DNA from: Chromobacterium sp. IIBBL 290-4
Lineage (GTDB): Bacteria; Pseudomonadota; Gammaproteobacteria; Burkholderiales; Chromobacteriaceae
Length of the DNA: 64,000 nt
Direction: 5' to 3'
NCBI RefSeq assembly: GCF_024207115.1
Contig: NZ_CP100128.1
Span: 1,612,001 to 1,676,000, forward strand
Both the position numbers and the translations under genes were made by a program. Shown here piece after piece: positions 43,201-53,000 of this stretch. Each line of letters begins with the position of its first letter. Position 1 is the first letter of the stretch. A model generated the notes under the pieces. It was not told where the DNA came from. It saw nothing but the letters and a program-made list of their open reading frames with translations, and made no database searches.

Positions 43201-46200
43201 CCATATTGCCAGGCTGCGCGCTGTCATGGCCTACGGCGGTATCGCCATTGGCGGTTTCACGTGAAACAGCGTCGACGCTGATGGTGATCGGCGCGCCGAC
43301 CTTGCCCTGGATTTCCAGCTGCAGGCCGGACAGCTTCACGTCCAAGGCCTTGCTGTCCCAGTGCCCGGACTGGCTGATGGTCAGCGTGCCGTCGGCGCCG
43401 ATATTGCCGATCAGGTTGTGGCCGCTGTCGTACAAGGCCGCGCCGGCGTATTTCGGATCCAGCTTCACCACGATGTGGTCCAGCACTTCGCTGCCGTCGC
43501 GGTCGTTCAGCGAGGCGCTGATTTCGATCGGATAGCGGGTGAGGTCGGCGACTTCCTTGACCCAGCTGTTCTTGCTCTGATCCCAGACATAGACGCCGTC
43601 CTTGAACTGCAGGCGCTCGATGCTGTAGAGATTGTCCCGGCCCTCACCGACATAGGGGTTGGTGAATTCGTTGTAGCGTTTGTCGGCGACTTGGAAGAAT
43701 AGCTGGTCGCCAGGCGTCATTTTGGGCGCGGTGATGACATAGTCGCTGAAGTTTTTGGCATAGACCGCGGTATCGATTCCCAGGCCGCCATAGAAGGTGT
43801 CGTCTCCCTTGCCGCCAAAGAAAATATCGTTGCCGTTGCCGCCGGTCAGCGTATCGTTGACTTTCTGCGAGCTGTCGTTGTCGTCGAAGGTCATCGAGCC
43901 GTCGTCGCCGATCAGCACGTTATCGGCATTGCTCCATTGCAGCGCGATATTATCCGGACCGTTCATCCCGCGCACGGCGTAGCCGGTGTTGTTGTCAATT
44001 TGCTGACCATTGGGCCAGAGGTCTTGCCCATCGGTGAGCGTGATGGCGTTCTTGCCATACTGCTTCATCACATCTTCCCACGAGGTATAGGTGTGGCCGC
44101 TGATCAGTTGATTGCCCGGCGTGAACGTAGGCAGGCCCAGCGTGATGTGCACGGTCGGAACGTCGGCGACGGGAACGATGCCGACTTGCACGGTGACGGT
44201 GGATTTGCCGCCGTGGCCGTCGTCCACTTGCACCTGGAAGGCGTCGCTGCCGCTGTAGTCCTTGCTTGGCGTATAGGTCCAGCTGCCATCGGCCTTCACT
44301 GCCACCGTGCCGTGTTGCGGGTTGGATGCCTGGCTGTAAGTCAGCGCGTCGTGGTCGGCGTCAACGGCCTGCACCTTGCCCTGCAAGATGGTGTCTTCTT
44401 TGGTGCTGGCGTTGACATGGTCGCCGGTCGGTTGGCCATTGGCGTCGACGAAAATCGGCGTGGTGTTCACCAGCGTGAAGCTAGGCGTGTCATGGCCATG
44501 GCCGCTGAGCTGACCGGGGTCTGTCACCACCAGTTTCACATCCGGGAGCGAATGGCCGCTGTTGACCCAGTCTGCGCCGGCCTGTGTCAGCACCACCTGG
44601 CCATCCTTCAGCAGATAGTAGCCATCCTTGTTGCTATCGCCGTCAAAAGCGACTTTCAGTTCGCTGGCCTGATTGTCGACATCGTTGATTGTGTAAGTGG
44701 CGGCGATATCCCCGGCTTTGAAAAGGTGCTCGGTCTGTGTTTGCGCCTGTACCAGGATGGTCGGCGCATCGTTGACGCCGTTGATGACCACCGTGATGTC
44801 ATGCGGGGTGCCATCCTTCGAGAACACGGTGAAGGTTTCGGTCAGCGTGTCGTGCTCGCCTAGCTGTTTGACCTCTGCGCGGTTGTTGTCTACCGAATAA
44901 TGCCAGTTGCCGTTGATGTCGATAGTGAGGGTGCCGATCGAACCGTTGCCGCCGTTGCTGATAATCCGGGATGGATCGATGAAGGATTCGTCATGATCCA
45001 CATCGCTGACAATCAGTCTGCCGCTGGCGTCCAGGGTGCCGGTCGAGGAGACCTGCTGGTCTTCGGTGACGGCGCCTTGATCGTCGCCGCTGAAAGTGGC
45101 GGGGTCATTGGTGCCCTTGATGGTGACCGATACCGTATGCGTGGTGCCATCTATCGAGGTCACGGTAAAGCTGCGGTCTAGCGAGTCATTTGCGCCCAGC
45201 GACTGCGCCTTGGCATTGTCCAGCGTGAAAGTCCATTCGCCAGTCTTCTCATTGAGATGGAAGGTGCCGTAATCCACTTTGACGTCGGCTTGCGGACGGA
45301 ATGCCGCCTGGTTCTTGTCTGGATCCAGAATGGTCAGAATGCCGCTTACCTGGGTGATCTTGTCCTCCACCACAACACCATGGTCTGCACCGCCGATGAT
45401 CGCCGGATCATCCTTACCCTGGATGGTAACTTCAATGTTATGCGGCGTGCCGTCCAGCGATGTCACCGTGAAGGTGCGAGTGAAACGGTCGACGTTGGTC
45501 AGCTCTTGAGCCTTGTCATTGTCGAGCGTGAATGACCAGGCGCCGGTCTTCTCATTGAAATGGAAGGTGCCATAGTCGACTTTGACATCCGCTTGCGGCA
45601 GGAAGCCGCTCTGATCATGGTCGGCATCCTTGACCGTCAGTATGCCCTTGACGGTTGTCAGATCATCCTCGATCACCAGGCCCGTATCCTTGCCGGAGAA
45701 GACCGGGACATTGTCGGTGCCGTGGATGGTGACGACGATGTCGTGGGTCGTGCCGTCCAGCGAGGTGACGGTGAAGCGCTCGTCGCGGGTTTCGCCGCTG
45801 CGCAGGTACTGCACCTTGCTGTTGTCGACGCTGTAGTGCCAGTTGCCGTCGGCCTGGATGGTCAGGGTGCCGAGCGTGTTCTGGGCCGGGGTGACGGTGG
45901 TCTTGAAACCGCTCTGGTCATGGTCGGCGTCGGTGGCGACGATCTGGCCGTCGAAGCCGAGCACGGCCTTGGCGTCGGTGGCGTTCTCATAGACGTCGCC
46001 GCTGTCCTTGCCGGAGAAGACCGGGACATTGTCGGTGCCGTGGATGGTGACGACGATGTCGTGGGTCGTGCCGTCCAGCGAGGTGACGGTGAAGTGCTCG
46101 TCGCGGGTTTCGCCGCTGCGCAGGTACTGCACCTTGCTGTTGTCGACGCTGTAGTGCCAGTTGCCGTCGGCCTGGATGGTCAGGGTGCCGAGCGTGTTCT

Positions 46201-49200
46201 GGGCCGGGGTGACGGTGGTCTTGAAACCGCTCTGGTCATGGTCGGCGTCGGTGGCGACGATCTGGCCGTCGAAGCCGAGCACGGCCTTGGCGTCGGTGGC
46301 GTTCTCATAGACGTCGCCGCTGTCCTTGCCGGAGAAGACCGGGACATTGTCGGTACCGTGGATGGTGACGACGATGTCGTGGGTCGTGCCGTCCAGCGAG
46401 GTGACGGTGAAGCGCTCGTCGCGGGTTTCGCCGCTGCGCAGGTACTGCACCTTGCTGTTGTCGACGCTGTAGTGCCAGTTGCCGTCGGCCTGGATGGTCA
46501 GGGTGCCGAGCGTGTTCTGGGCCGGGGTGACGGTGGTCTTGAAACCGCTCTGGTCATGGTCGGCGTCGGTGGCGACGATCTGGCCGTCGAAGCCGAGCAC
46601 GGCCTTGGCGTCGGTGGCGTTCTCATAGACGTCGCCGCTGTCCTTGCCGGAGAAGACCGGGACATTGTCGGTGCCGTGGATGGTGACGACGATGTCGTGG
46701 GTCGTGCCGTCCAGCGAGGTGACGGTGAAGTGCTCGTCGCGGGTTTCGCCGCTGCGCAGGTACTGCACCTTGCTGTTGTCGACGCTGTAGTGCCAGTTGC
46801 CGTCGGCCTGGATGGTCAGGGTGCCGAGCGTGTTCTGGGCCGGGGTGACGGTGGTCTTGAAACCGCTCTGGTCATGGTCGGCGTCGGTGGCGACGATCTG
46901 GCCGTCGAAGCCGAGCACGGCCTTGGCGTCGGTGGCGTTCTCATAGACGTCGCCGCTGTCCTTGCCGGAGAAGACCGGGACATTGTCGGTACCGTGGATG
47001 GTGACGACGATGTCGTGGGTCGTGCCGTCCAGCGAGGTGACGGTGAAGTGCTCGTCGCGGGTTTCGCCGCTGCGCAGGTACTGCACCTTGCTGTTGTCGA
47101 CGCTGTAGTGCCAGTTGCCGTCGGCCTGGATGGTCAGGGTGCCGAGCGTGCCCTGGGCCGGGGTGACGGTGGTCTTGAAACCGCTCTGGTCATGGTCGGC
47201 GTCGGTGGCGACGATCTGGCCGTCGAAGCCGAGCACGGCCTTGGCGTCGGTGGCGTTCTCATAGACGTCGCCGCTGTCCTTGCCGGAGAAGACCGGGGCA
47301 TTGTCGGTGCCGTGGATGGTGACGACGATGTCGTGGGTCGTGCCGTCCAGCGAGGTGACGGTGAAGTGCTCGTCGCGGGTTTCGCCGCTGCGCAGGTACT
47401 GCACCTTGCTGTTGTCGACGCTGTAGTGCCAGTTGCCGTCGGCCTGGATGGTCAGGGTGCCGAGCGTGCCCTGGGCCGGGGTGACGGTGGTCTTGAAACC
47501 GCTCTGGTCATGGTCGGCGTCGGTGGCGACGATCTGGCCGTCGAAGCCGAGCACGGCCTTGGCGTCGGTGGCGTTCTCATAGACGTCGCCGCTGTCCTTG
47601 CCGGAGAAGACCGGGACATTGTCGGTGCCGTGGATGGTGACGACGATGTCGTGGGTCGTGCCGTCCAGCGAGGTGACGGTGAAGTGCTCGTCGCGGGTTT
47701 CGCCGCTGCGCAGGTACTGCACCTTGCTGTTGTCGACGCTGTAGTGCCAGTTGCCGTCGGCCTGGATGGTCAGGGTGCCGAGCGTGTTCTGGGCCGGGGT
47801 GACGGTGGTCTTGAAACCGCTCTGGTCATGGTCGGCGTCGGTGGCGACGATCTGGCCGTCGAAGCCGAGCACGGCCTTGGCGTCGGTGGCGTTCTCATAG
47901 ACGTCGCCGCTGTCCTTGCCGGAGAAGACCGGGACATTGTCGGTACCGTGGATGGTGACGACGATGTCGTGGGTCGTGCCGTCCAGCGAGGTGACGGTGA
48001 AGTGCTCGTCGCGGGTTTCGCCGCTGCGCAGGTACTGCACCTTGCTGTTGTCGACGCTGTAGTGCCAGTTGCCGTCGGCCTGGATGGTCAGGGTGCCGAG
48101 CGTGCCCTGGGCCGGGGTGACGGTGGTCTTGAAACCGCTCTGGTCATGGTCGGCGTCGGTGGCGACGATCTGGCCGTCGAAGCCGAGCACGGCCTTGGCG
48201 TCGGTGGCGTTCTCATAGACGTCGCCGCTGTCCTTGCCGGAGAAGACCGGGACATTGTCGGTGCCGTGGATGGTGACGACGATGTCGTGGGTCGTGCCGT
48301 CCAGCGAGGTGACGGTGAAGTGCTCGTCGCGGGTTTCGCCGCTGCGCAGGTACTGCACCTTGCTGTTGTCGACGCTGTAGTGCCAGTTGCCGTCGGCCTG
48401 GATGGTCAGGGTGCCGAGCGTGTTCTGGGCCGGGGTGACGGTGGTCTTGAAACCGCTCTGGTCATGGTCGGCGTCGGTGGCGACGATCTGGCCGTCGAAG
48501 CCGAGCACGGCCTTGGCGTCGGTGGCGTTCTCATAGACGTCGCCGCTGTCCTTGCCGGAGAAGACCGGGGCATTGTCGGTGCCGTGGATGGTGACGACGA
48601 TGTCGTGGGTCGTGCCGTCCAGCGAGGTGACGGTGAAGTGCTCGTCGCGGGTTTCGCCGCTGCGCAGGTACTGCACCTTGCTGTTGTCGACGCTGTAGTG
48701 CCAGTTGCCGTCGGCCTGGATGGTCAGGGTGCCGAGCGTGCCCTGGGCCGGGGTGACGATGGTCTTGAAACCGCTCTGGTCATGGTCGGCGTCGGTGGCG
48801 ACGATCTGGCCGTCGAAGCCGAGCACGGCCTTGGCGTCGGTGGCGTTCTCATAGACGTCGCCGCTGTCCTTGCCGGAGAAGACCGGGGCATTGTCGGTGC
48901 CGTGGATGGTGACGACGATGTCGTGGGTCGTGCCGTCCAGCGAGGTGACGGTGAAGTGCTCGTCGCGGGTTTCGCCGCTGCGCAGGTACTGCACCTTGCT
49001 GTTGTCGACGCTGTAGTGCCAGTTGCCGTCGGCCTGGATGGTCAGGGTGCCGAGCGTGCCCTGGGCCGGGGTGACGGTGGTCTTGAAACCGCTCTGGTCA
49101 TGGTCGGCGTCGGTGGCGACGATCTGGCCGTCGAAGCCGAGCACGGCCTTGGCGTCGGTGGCGTTCTCATAGACGTCGCCGCTGTCCTTGCCGGAGAAGA

Positions 49201-50098
49201 CCGGGACATTGTCGGTGCCGTGGATGGTGACGACGATGTCGTGGGTCGTGCCGTCCAGCGAGGTGACGGTGAAGTGCTCGTCGCGGGTTTCGCCGCTGCG
49301 CAGGTACTGCACCTTGCTGTTGTCGACGCTGTAGTGCCAGTTGCCGTCGGCCTGGATGGTCAGGGTGCCGAGCGTGCCCTGGGCCGGGGTGACGGTGGTC
49401 TTGAAACCGCTCTGGTCATGGTCGGCGTCGGTGGCGACGATCTGGCCGTCGAAGCCGAGCACGGCCTTGGCGTCGGTGGCGTTCTCATAGACGTCGCCGC
49501 TGTCCTTGCCGGAGAAGACCGGGGCATTGTCGGTGCCGTGGATGGTGACGACGATGTCGTGGGTCGTGCCGTCCAGCGAGGTGACGGTGAAGTGCTCGTC
49601 GCGGGTTTCGCCGCTGCGCAGGTACTGCACCTTGCTGTTGTCGACGCTGTAGTGCCAGTTGCCGTCGGCCTGGATGGTCAGGGTGCCGAGCGTGCCCTGG
49701 GCCGGGGTGACGGTGGTCTTGAAACCGCTCTGGTCATGGTCGGCGTCGGTGGCGACGATCTGGCCGTCGAAGCCGAGCACGGCCTTGGCGTCGGTGGCGT
49801 TCTCATAGACGTCGCCGCTGTCCTTGCCGGAGAAGACCGGGACATTGTCGGTGCCGTGGATGGTGACGACGATGTCGTGGGTCGTGCCGTCCAGCGAGGT
49901 GACGGTGAAGTGCTCGTCGCGGGTTTCGCCGCTGCGCAGGTACTGCACCTTGCTGTTGTCGACGCTGTAGTGCCAGTTGCCGTCGGCCTGGATGGTCAGG
50001 GTGCCGAGCGTGCCCTGGGCCGGGGTGACGGTGGTCTTGAAACCGCTCTGGTCATGGTCGGCGTCGGTGGCGACGATCTGGCCGTCGAAGCCGAGCAC
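40211..50098 (-). CDS. Giant RTX/VCBS adhesin, C-terminal part (after frameshift)
   Basis: This 3295-residue frame is the C-terminal continuation of the adhesin; its apparent start lies inside a repeat and is not a real initiation site. From its N-side it contains about 14 copies of the 106-residue VCBS repeat (to about 45700). Several diverged VCBS-like repeats follow (44700-45700), then a Tandem-95/cadherin-like domain (44100-44400), RTX nonapeptides (GGNGNDIFFGGKGDDTFYGG near 43830), further extracellular domains, and a final RTX set with GGHGNDLLQGGAGHDVLTGG (40550-40620). It ends with the uncleaved type I secretion signal. It should be exported by LapBCE. The parS-like site at 43253 lies within it. 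Confidence 0.85.
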   Translation of the reverse strand: MLGFDGQIVATDADHDQSGFKTTVTPAQGTLGTLTIQADGNWHYSVDNSKVQYLRSGETRDEHFTVTSLDGTTHDIVVTIHGTDNVPVFSGKDSGDVYENATDAKAVLGFDGQIVATDADHDQSGFKTTVTPAQGTLGTLTIQADGNWHYSVDNSKVQYLRSGETRDEHFTVTSLDGTTHDIVVTIHGTDNAPVFSGKDSGDVYENATDAKAVLGFDGQIVATDADHDQSGFKTTVTPAQGTLGTLTIQADGNWHYSVDNSKVQYLRSGETRDEHFTVTSLDGTTHDIVVTIHGTDNVPVFSGKDSGDVYENATDAKAVLGFDGQIVATDADHDQSGFKTTVTPAQGTLGTLTIQADGNWHYSVDNSKVQYLRSGETRDEHFTVTSLDGTTHDIVVTIHGTDNAPVFSGKDSGDVYENATDAKAVLGFDGQIVATDADHDQSGFKTIVTPAQGTLGTLTIQADGNWHYSVDNSKVQYLRSGETRDEHFTVTSLDGTTHDIVVTIHGTDNAPVFSGKDSGDVYENATDAKAVLGFDGQIVATDADHDQSGFKTTVTPAQNTLGTLTIQADGNWHYSVDNSKVQYLRSGETRDEHFTVTSLDGTTHDIVVTIHGTDNVPVFSGKDSGDVYENATDAKAVLGFDGQIVATDADHDQSGFKTTVTPAQGTLGTLTIQADGNWHYSVDNSKVQYLRSGETRDEHFTVTSLDGTTHDIVVTIHGTDNVPVFSGKDSGDVYENATDAKAVLGFDGQIVATDADHDQSGFKTTVTPAQNTLGTLTIQADGNWHYSVDNSKVQYLRSGETRDEHFTVTSLDGTTHDIVVTIHGTDNVPVFSGKDSGDVYENATDAKAVLGFDGQIVATDADHDQSGFKTTVTPAQGTLGTLTIQADGNWHYSVDNSKVQYLRSGETRDEHFTVTSLDGTTHDIVVTIHGTDNAPVFSGKDSGDVYENATDAKAVLGFDGQIVATDADHDQSGFKTTVTPAQGTLGTLTIQADGNWHYSVDNSKVQYLRSGETRDEHFTVTSLDGTTHDIVVTIHGTDNVPVFSGKDSGDVYENATDAKAVLGFDGQIVATDADHDQSGFKTTVTPAQNTLGTLTIQADGNWHYSVDNSKVQYLRSGETRDEHFTVTSLDGTTHDIVVTIHGTDNVPVFSGKDSGDVYENATDAKAVLGFDGQIVATDADHDQSGFKTTVTPAQNTLGTLTIQADGNWHYSVDNSKVQYLRSGETRDERFTVTSLDGTTHDIVVTIHGTDNVPVFSGKDSGDVYENATDAKAVLGFDGQIVATDADHDQSGFKTTVTPAQNTLGTLTIQADGNWHYSVDNSKVQYLRSGETRDEHFTVTSLDGTTHDIVVTIHGTDNVPVFSGKDSGDVYENATDAKAVLGFDGQIVATDADHDQSGFKTTVTPAQNTLGTLTIQADGNWHYSVDNSKVQYLRSGETRDERFTVTSLDGTTHDIVVTIHGTDNVPVFSGKDTGLVIEDDLTTVKGILTVKDADHDQSGFLPQADVKVDYGTFHFNEKTGAWSFTLDNDKAQELTNVDRFTRTFTVTSLDGTPHNIEVTIQGKDDPAIIGGADHGVVVEDKITQVSGILTILDPDKNQAAFRPQADVKVDYGTFHLNEKTGEWTFTLDNAKAQSLGANDSLDRSFTVTSIDGTTHTVSVTIKGTNDPATFSGDDQGAVTEDQQVSSTGTLDASGRLIVSDVDHDESFIDPSRIISNGGNGSIGTLTIDINGNWHYSVDNNRAEVKQLGEHDTLTETFTVFSKDGTPHDITVVINGVNDAPTILVQAQTQTEHLFKAGDIAATYTINDVDNQASELKVAFDGDSNKDGYYLLKDGQVVLTQAGADWVNSGHSLPDVKLVVTDPGQLSGHGHDTPSFTLVNTTPIFVDANGQPTGDHVNASTKEDTILQGKVQAVDADHDALTYSQASNPQHGTVAVKADGSWTYTPSKDYSGSDAFQVQVDDGHGGKSTVTVQVGIVPVADVPTVHITLGLPTFTPGNQLISGHTYTSWEDVMKQYGKNAITLTDGQDLWPNGQQIDNNTGYAVRGMNGPDNIALQWSNADNVLIGDDGSMTFDDNDSSQKVNDTLTGGNGNDIFFGGKGDDTFYGGLGIDTAVYAKNFSDYVITAPKMTPGDQLFFQVADKRYNEFTNPYVGEGRDNLYSIERLQFKDGVYVWDQSKNSWVKEVADLTRYPIEISASLNDRDGSEVLDHIVVKLDPKYAGAALYDSGHNLIGNIGADGTLTISQSGHWDSKALDVKLSGLQLEIQGKVGAPITISVDAVSRETANGDTAVGHDSAQPGNMVPETFDVSAAGKEDQPLIQVNLSGQDGDGTVVGYVIKDLPSNGALYSDAAGAKLVNVGDVVSGPVYFKPTADWSGDTGFHYAAKDNKGAIDASPATASIHVEAVADAPTLRVNSYSTVASINFEDVDLSRGQASGNWRQDVQINSIQGANTFGVWNTNNGNGQVEVGTEKTYTGGNSTNHVLEIENRVGDNTLYTDFKCEAGRNYQLGFDISARIGYVDSSKLQVLLIALDGQGNPIAGKTQVLYDFNPSSAGWLRDVKVDLPITESGNYRLMFQSKDADSYGAILDNLSFKVQENVGFEDSFIKLGQISAGLNDKDGSETLSVTLSGLPAGTTLKDGSGHLAVVDASGKLDVSNWSLDSLQLKGPAHYNGQINVTVTATATEASNHDQASASQNLSVTIKPVDHPVVLSDLHTQAQGGDISVNEANLANGSAPQNAALTQAGNFTVNAPDGLASLRIGNVEMVNANGKLTGNTLTTDYGTLKVTAYDAASGKVSYQYTLNQAGSFSGAKGFDSLTIDAQDKDGSKASGKLEVGIVNDAPHAVADQAGLVVGGSFAITNKGGIIANWNNILDGDWVNTVKHSANDSGSNELFWGRTSGQQSGYGFYDNDANLKGALPVNETFKLGDFVHYNYPISGNSGISGATLTLSLMLNGKAISVDFPIKHTETPNTSDPETSKDIVTFLKDQQSFDIDGRTFTVRAMFDDGNGHLGSTIRTPENVQTSFGIYGHIVEGSDFHLPGVDGNVLGNDVKGADGAQVVGIGSDSASVAAGAVLHGHYGDVVVNADGSYHYTFTANASALPPGSQEVFTYTLRDADGDTSQAQLTIQLAARHGSPLAVDGLTLTAGDHDAALLGSAKNDALFGGHGNDLLQGGAGHDVLTGGGGVDTFKWTLADQGTAAKPARDIITDFGTTDGERDVLDLADLLKHPGHDPANLSNYLDFKLVGQDTVIDVKPAKGDVTQQIVLQNVDLTHDANHAQLSDTQILKNLLDHGQLHTD
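43253..43268. other. parS-like centromere site inside the adhesin gene
   Basis: GGTTTCACGTGAAACA matches the parS consensus TGTTTCACGTGAAACA at 15 of 16 positions, and the inner 14 bases are a perfect palindrome. On the minus strand it is read as Val-Ser-Arg-Glu-Thr of the adhesin. Location inside a coding sequence is common for parS. See also 20797-20812. Confidence 0.75.
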
Positions 50099-53000
50099 GG
50101 CCTTGGCGTCGGTGGCGTTCTCATAGACGTCGCCGCTGTCCTTGCCGGAGAAGACCGGGCATTGTCGGTGCCGTGGATGGTGACGACGATGTCGTGGGTC
50201 GTGCCGTCCAGCGAGGTGACGGTGAAGTGCTCGTCGCGGGTTTCGCCGCTGCGCAGGTACTGCACCTTGCTGTTGTCGACGCTGTAGTGCCAGTTGCCGT
50301 CGGCCTGGATGGTCAGGGTGCCGAGCGTGCCCTGGGCCGGGGTGACGGTGGTCTTGAAACCGCTCTGGTCATGGTCGGCGTCGGTGGCGACGATCTGGCC
50401 GTCGAAGCCGAGCACGGCCTTGGCGTCGGTGGCGTTCTCATAGACGTCGCCGCTGTCCTTGCCGGAGAAGACCGGGGCATTGTCGGTGCCGTGGATGGTG
50501 ACGACGATGTCGTGGGTCGTGCCGTCCAGCGAGGTGACGGTGAAGTGCTCGTCGCGGGTTTCGCCGCTGCGCAGGTACTGCACCTTGCTGTTGTCGACGC
50601 TGTAGTGCCAGTTGCCGTCGGCCTGGATGGTCAGGGTGCCGAGCGTGTTCTGGGCCGGGGTGACGGTGGTCTTGAAACCGCTCTGGTCATGGTCGGCGTC
50701 GGTGGCGACGATCTGGCCGTCGAAGCCGAGCACGGCCTTGGCGTCGGTGGCGTTCTCATAGACGTCGCCGCTGTCCTTGCCGGAGAAGACCGGGGCATTG
50801 TCGGTGCCGTGGATGGTGACGACGATGTCGTGGGTCGTGCCGTCCAGCGAGGTGACGGTGAAGTGCTCGTCGCGGGTTTCGCCGCTGCGCAGGTACTGCA
50901 CCTTGCTGTTGTCGACGCTGTAGTGCCAGTTGCCGTCGGCCTGGATGGTCAGGGTGCCGAGCGTGCCCTGGGCCGGGGTGACGGTGGTCTTGAAACCGCT
51001 CTGGTCATGGTCGGCGTCGGTGGCGACGATCTGGCCGTCGAAGCCGAGCACGGCCTTGGCGTCGGTGGCGTTCTCATAGACGTCGCCGCTGTCCTTGCCG
51101 GAGAAGACCGGGGCATTGTCGGTGCCGTGGATGGTGACGACGATGTCGTGGGTCGTGCCGTCCAGCGAGGTGACGGTGAAGTGCTCGTCGCGGGTTTCGC
51201 CGCTGCGCAGGTACTGCACCTTGCTGTTGTCGACGCTGTAGTGCCAGTTGCCGTCGGCCTGGATGGTCAGGGTGCCGAGCGTGCCCTGGGCCGGGGTGAC
51301 GGTGGTCTTGAAACCGCTCTGGTCATGGTCGGCGTCGGTGGCGACGATCTGGCCGTCGAAGCCGAGCACGGCCTTGGCGTCGGTGGCGTTCTCATAGACG
51401 TCGCCGCTGTCCTTGCCGGAGAAGACCGGGGCATTGTCGGTGCCGTGGATGGTGACGACGATGTCGTGGGTCGTGCCGTCCAGCGAGGTGACGGTGAAGT
51501 GCTCGTCGCGGGTTTCGCCGCTGCGCAGGTACTGCACCTTGCTGTTGTCGACGCTGTAGTGCCAGTTGCCGTCGGCCTGGATGGTCAGGGTGCCGAGCGT
51601 GCCCTGGGCCGGGGTGACGGTGGTCTTGAAACCGCTCTGGTCATGGTCGGCGTCGGTGGCGACGATCTGGCCGTCGAAGCCGAGCACGGCCTTGGCGTCG
51701 GTGGCGTTCTCATAGACGTCGCCGCTGTCCTTGCCGGAGAAGACCGGGACATTGTCGGTGCCGTGGATGGTGACGACGATGTCGTGGGTCGTGCCGTCCA
51801 GCGAGGTGACGGTGAAGTGCTCGTCGCGGGTTTCGCCGCTGCGCAGGTACTGCACCTTGCTGTTGTCGACGCTGTAGTGCCAGTTGCCGTCGGCCTGGAT
51901 GGTCAGGGTGCCGAGCGTGCCCTGGGCCGGGGTGACGGTGGTCTTGAAACCGCTCTGGTCATGGTCGGCGTCGGTGGCGACGATCTGGCCGTCGAAGCCG
52001 AGCACGGCCTTGGCGTCGGTGGCGTTCTCATAGACGTCGCCGCTGTCCTTGCCGGAGAAGACCGGGGCATTGTCGGTGCCGTGGATGGTGACGACGATGT
52101 CGTGGGTCGTGCCGTCCAGCGAGGTGACGGTGAAGTGCTCGTCGCGGGTTTCGCCGCTGCGCAGGTACTGCACCTTGCTGTTGTCGACGCTGTAGTGCCA
52201 GTTGCCGTCGGCCTGGATGGTCAGGGTGCCGAGCGTGCCCTGGGCCGGGGTGACGGTGGTCTTGAAACCGCTCTGGTCATGGTCGGCGTCGGTGGCGACG
52301 ATCTGGCCGTCGAAGCCGAGCACGGCCTTGGCGTCGGTGGCGTTCTCATAGACGTCGCCGCTGTCCTTGCCGGAGAAGACCGGGACATTGTCGGTGCCGT
52401 GGATGGTGACGACGATGTCGTGGGTCGTGCCGTCCAGCGAGGTGACGGTGAAGTGCTCGTCGCGGGTTTCGCCGCTGCGCAGGTACTGCACCTTGCTGTT
52501 GTCGACGCTGTAGTGCCAGTTGCCGTCGGCCTGGATGGTCAGGGTGCCGAGCGTGTTCTGGGCCGGGGTGACGGTGGTCTTGAAACCGCTCTGGTCATGG
52601 TCGGCGTCGGTGGCGACGATCTGGCCGTCGAAGCCGAGCACGGCCTTGGCGTCGGTGGCGTTCTCATAGACGTCGCCGCTGTCCTTGCCGGAGAAGACCG
52701 GGACATTGTCGGTACCGTGGATGGTGACGACGATGTCGTGGGTCGTGCCGTCCAGCGAGGTGACGGTGAAGTGCTCGTCGCGGGTTTCGCCGCTGCGCAG
52801 GTACTGCACCTTGCTGTTGTCGACGCTGTAGTGCCAGTTGCCGTCGGCCTGGATGGTCAGGGTGCCGAGCGTGCCCTGGGCCGGGGTGACGGTGGTCTTG
52901 AAACCGCTCTGGTCATGGTCGGCGTCGGTGGCGACGATCTGGCCGTCGAAGCCGAGCACGGCCTTGGCGTCGGTGGCGTTCTCATAGACGTCGCCGCTGT

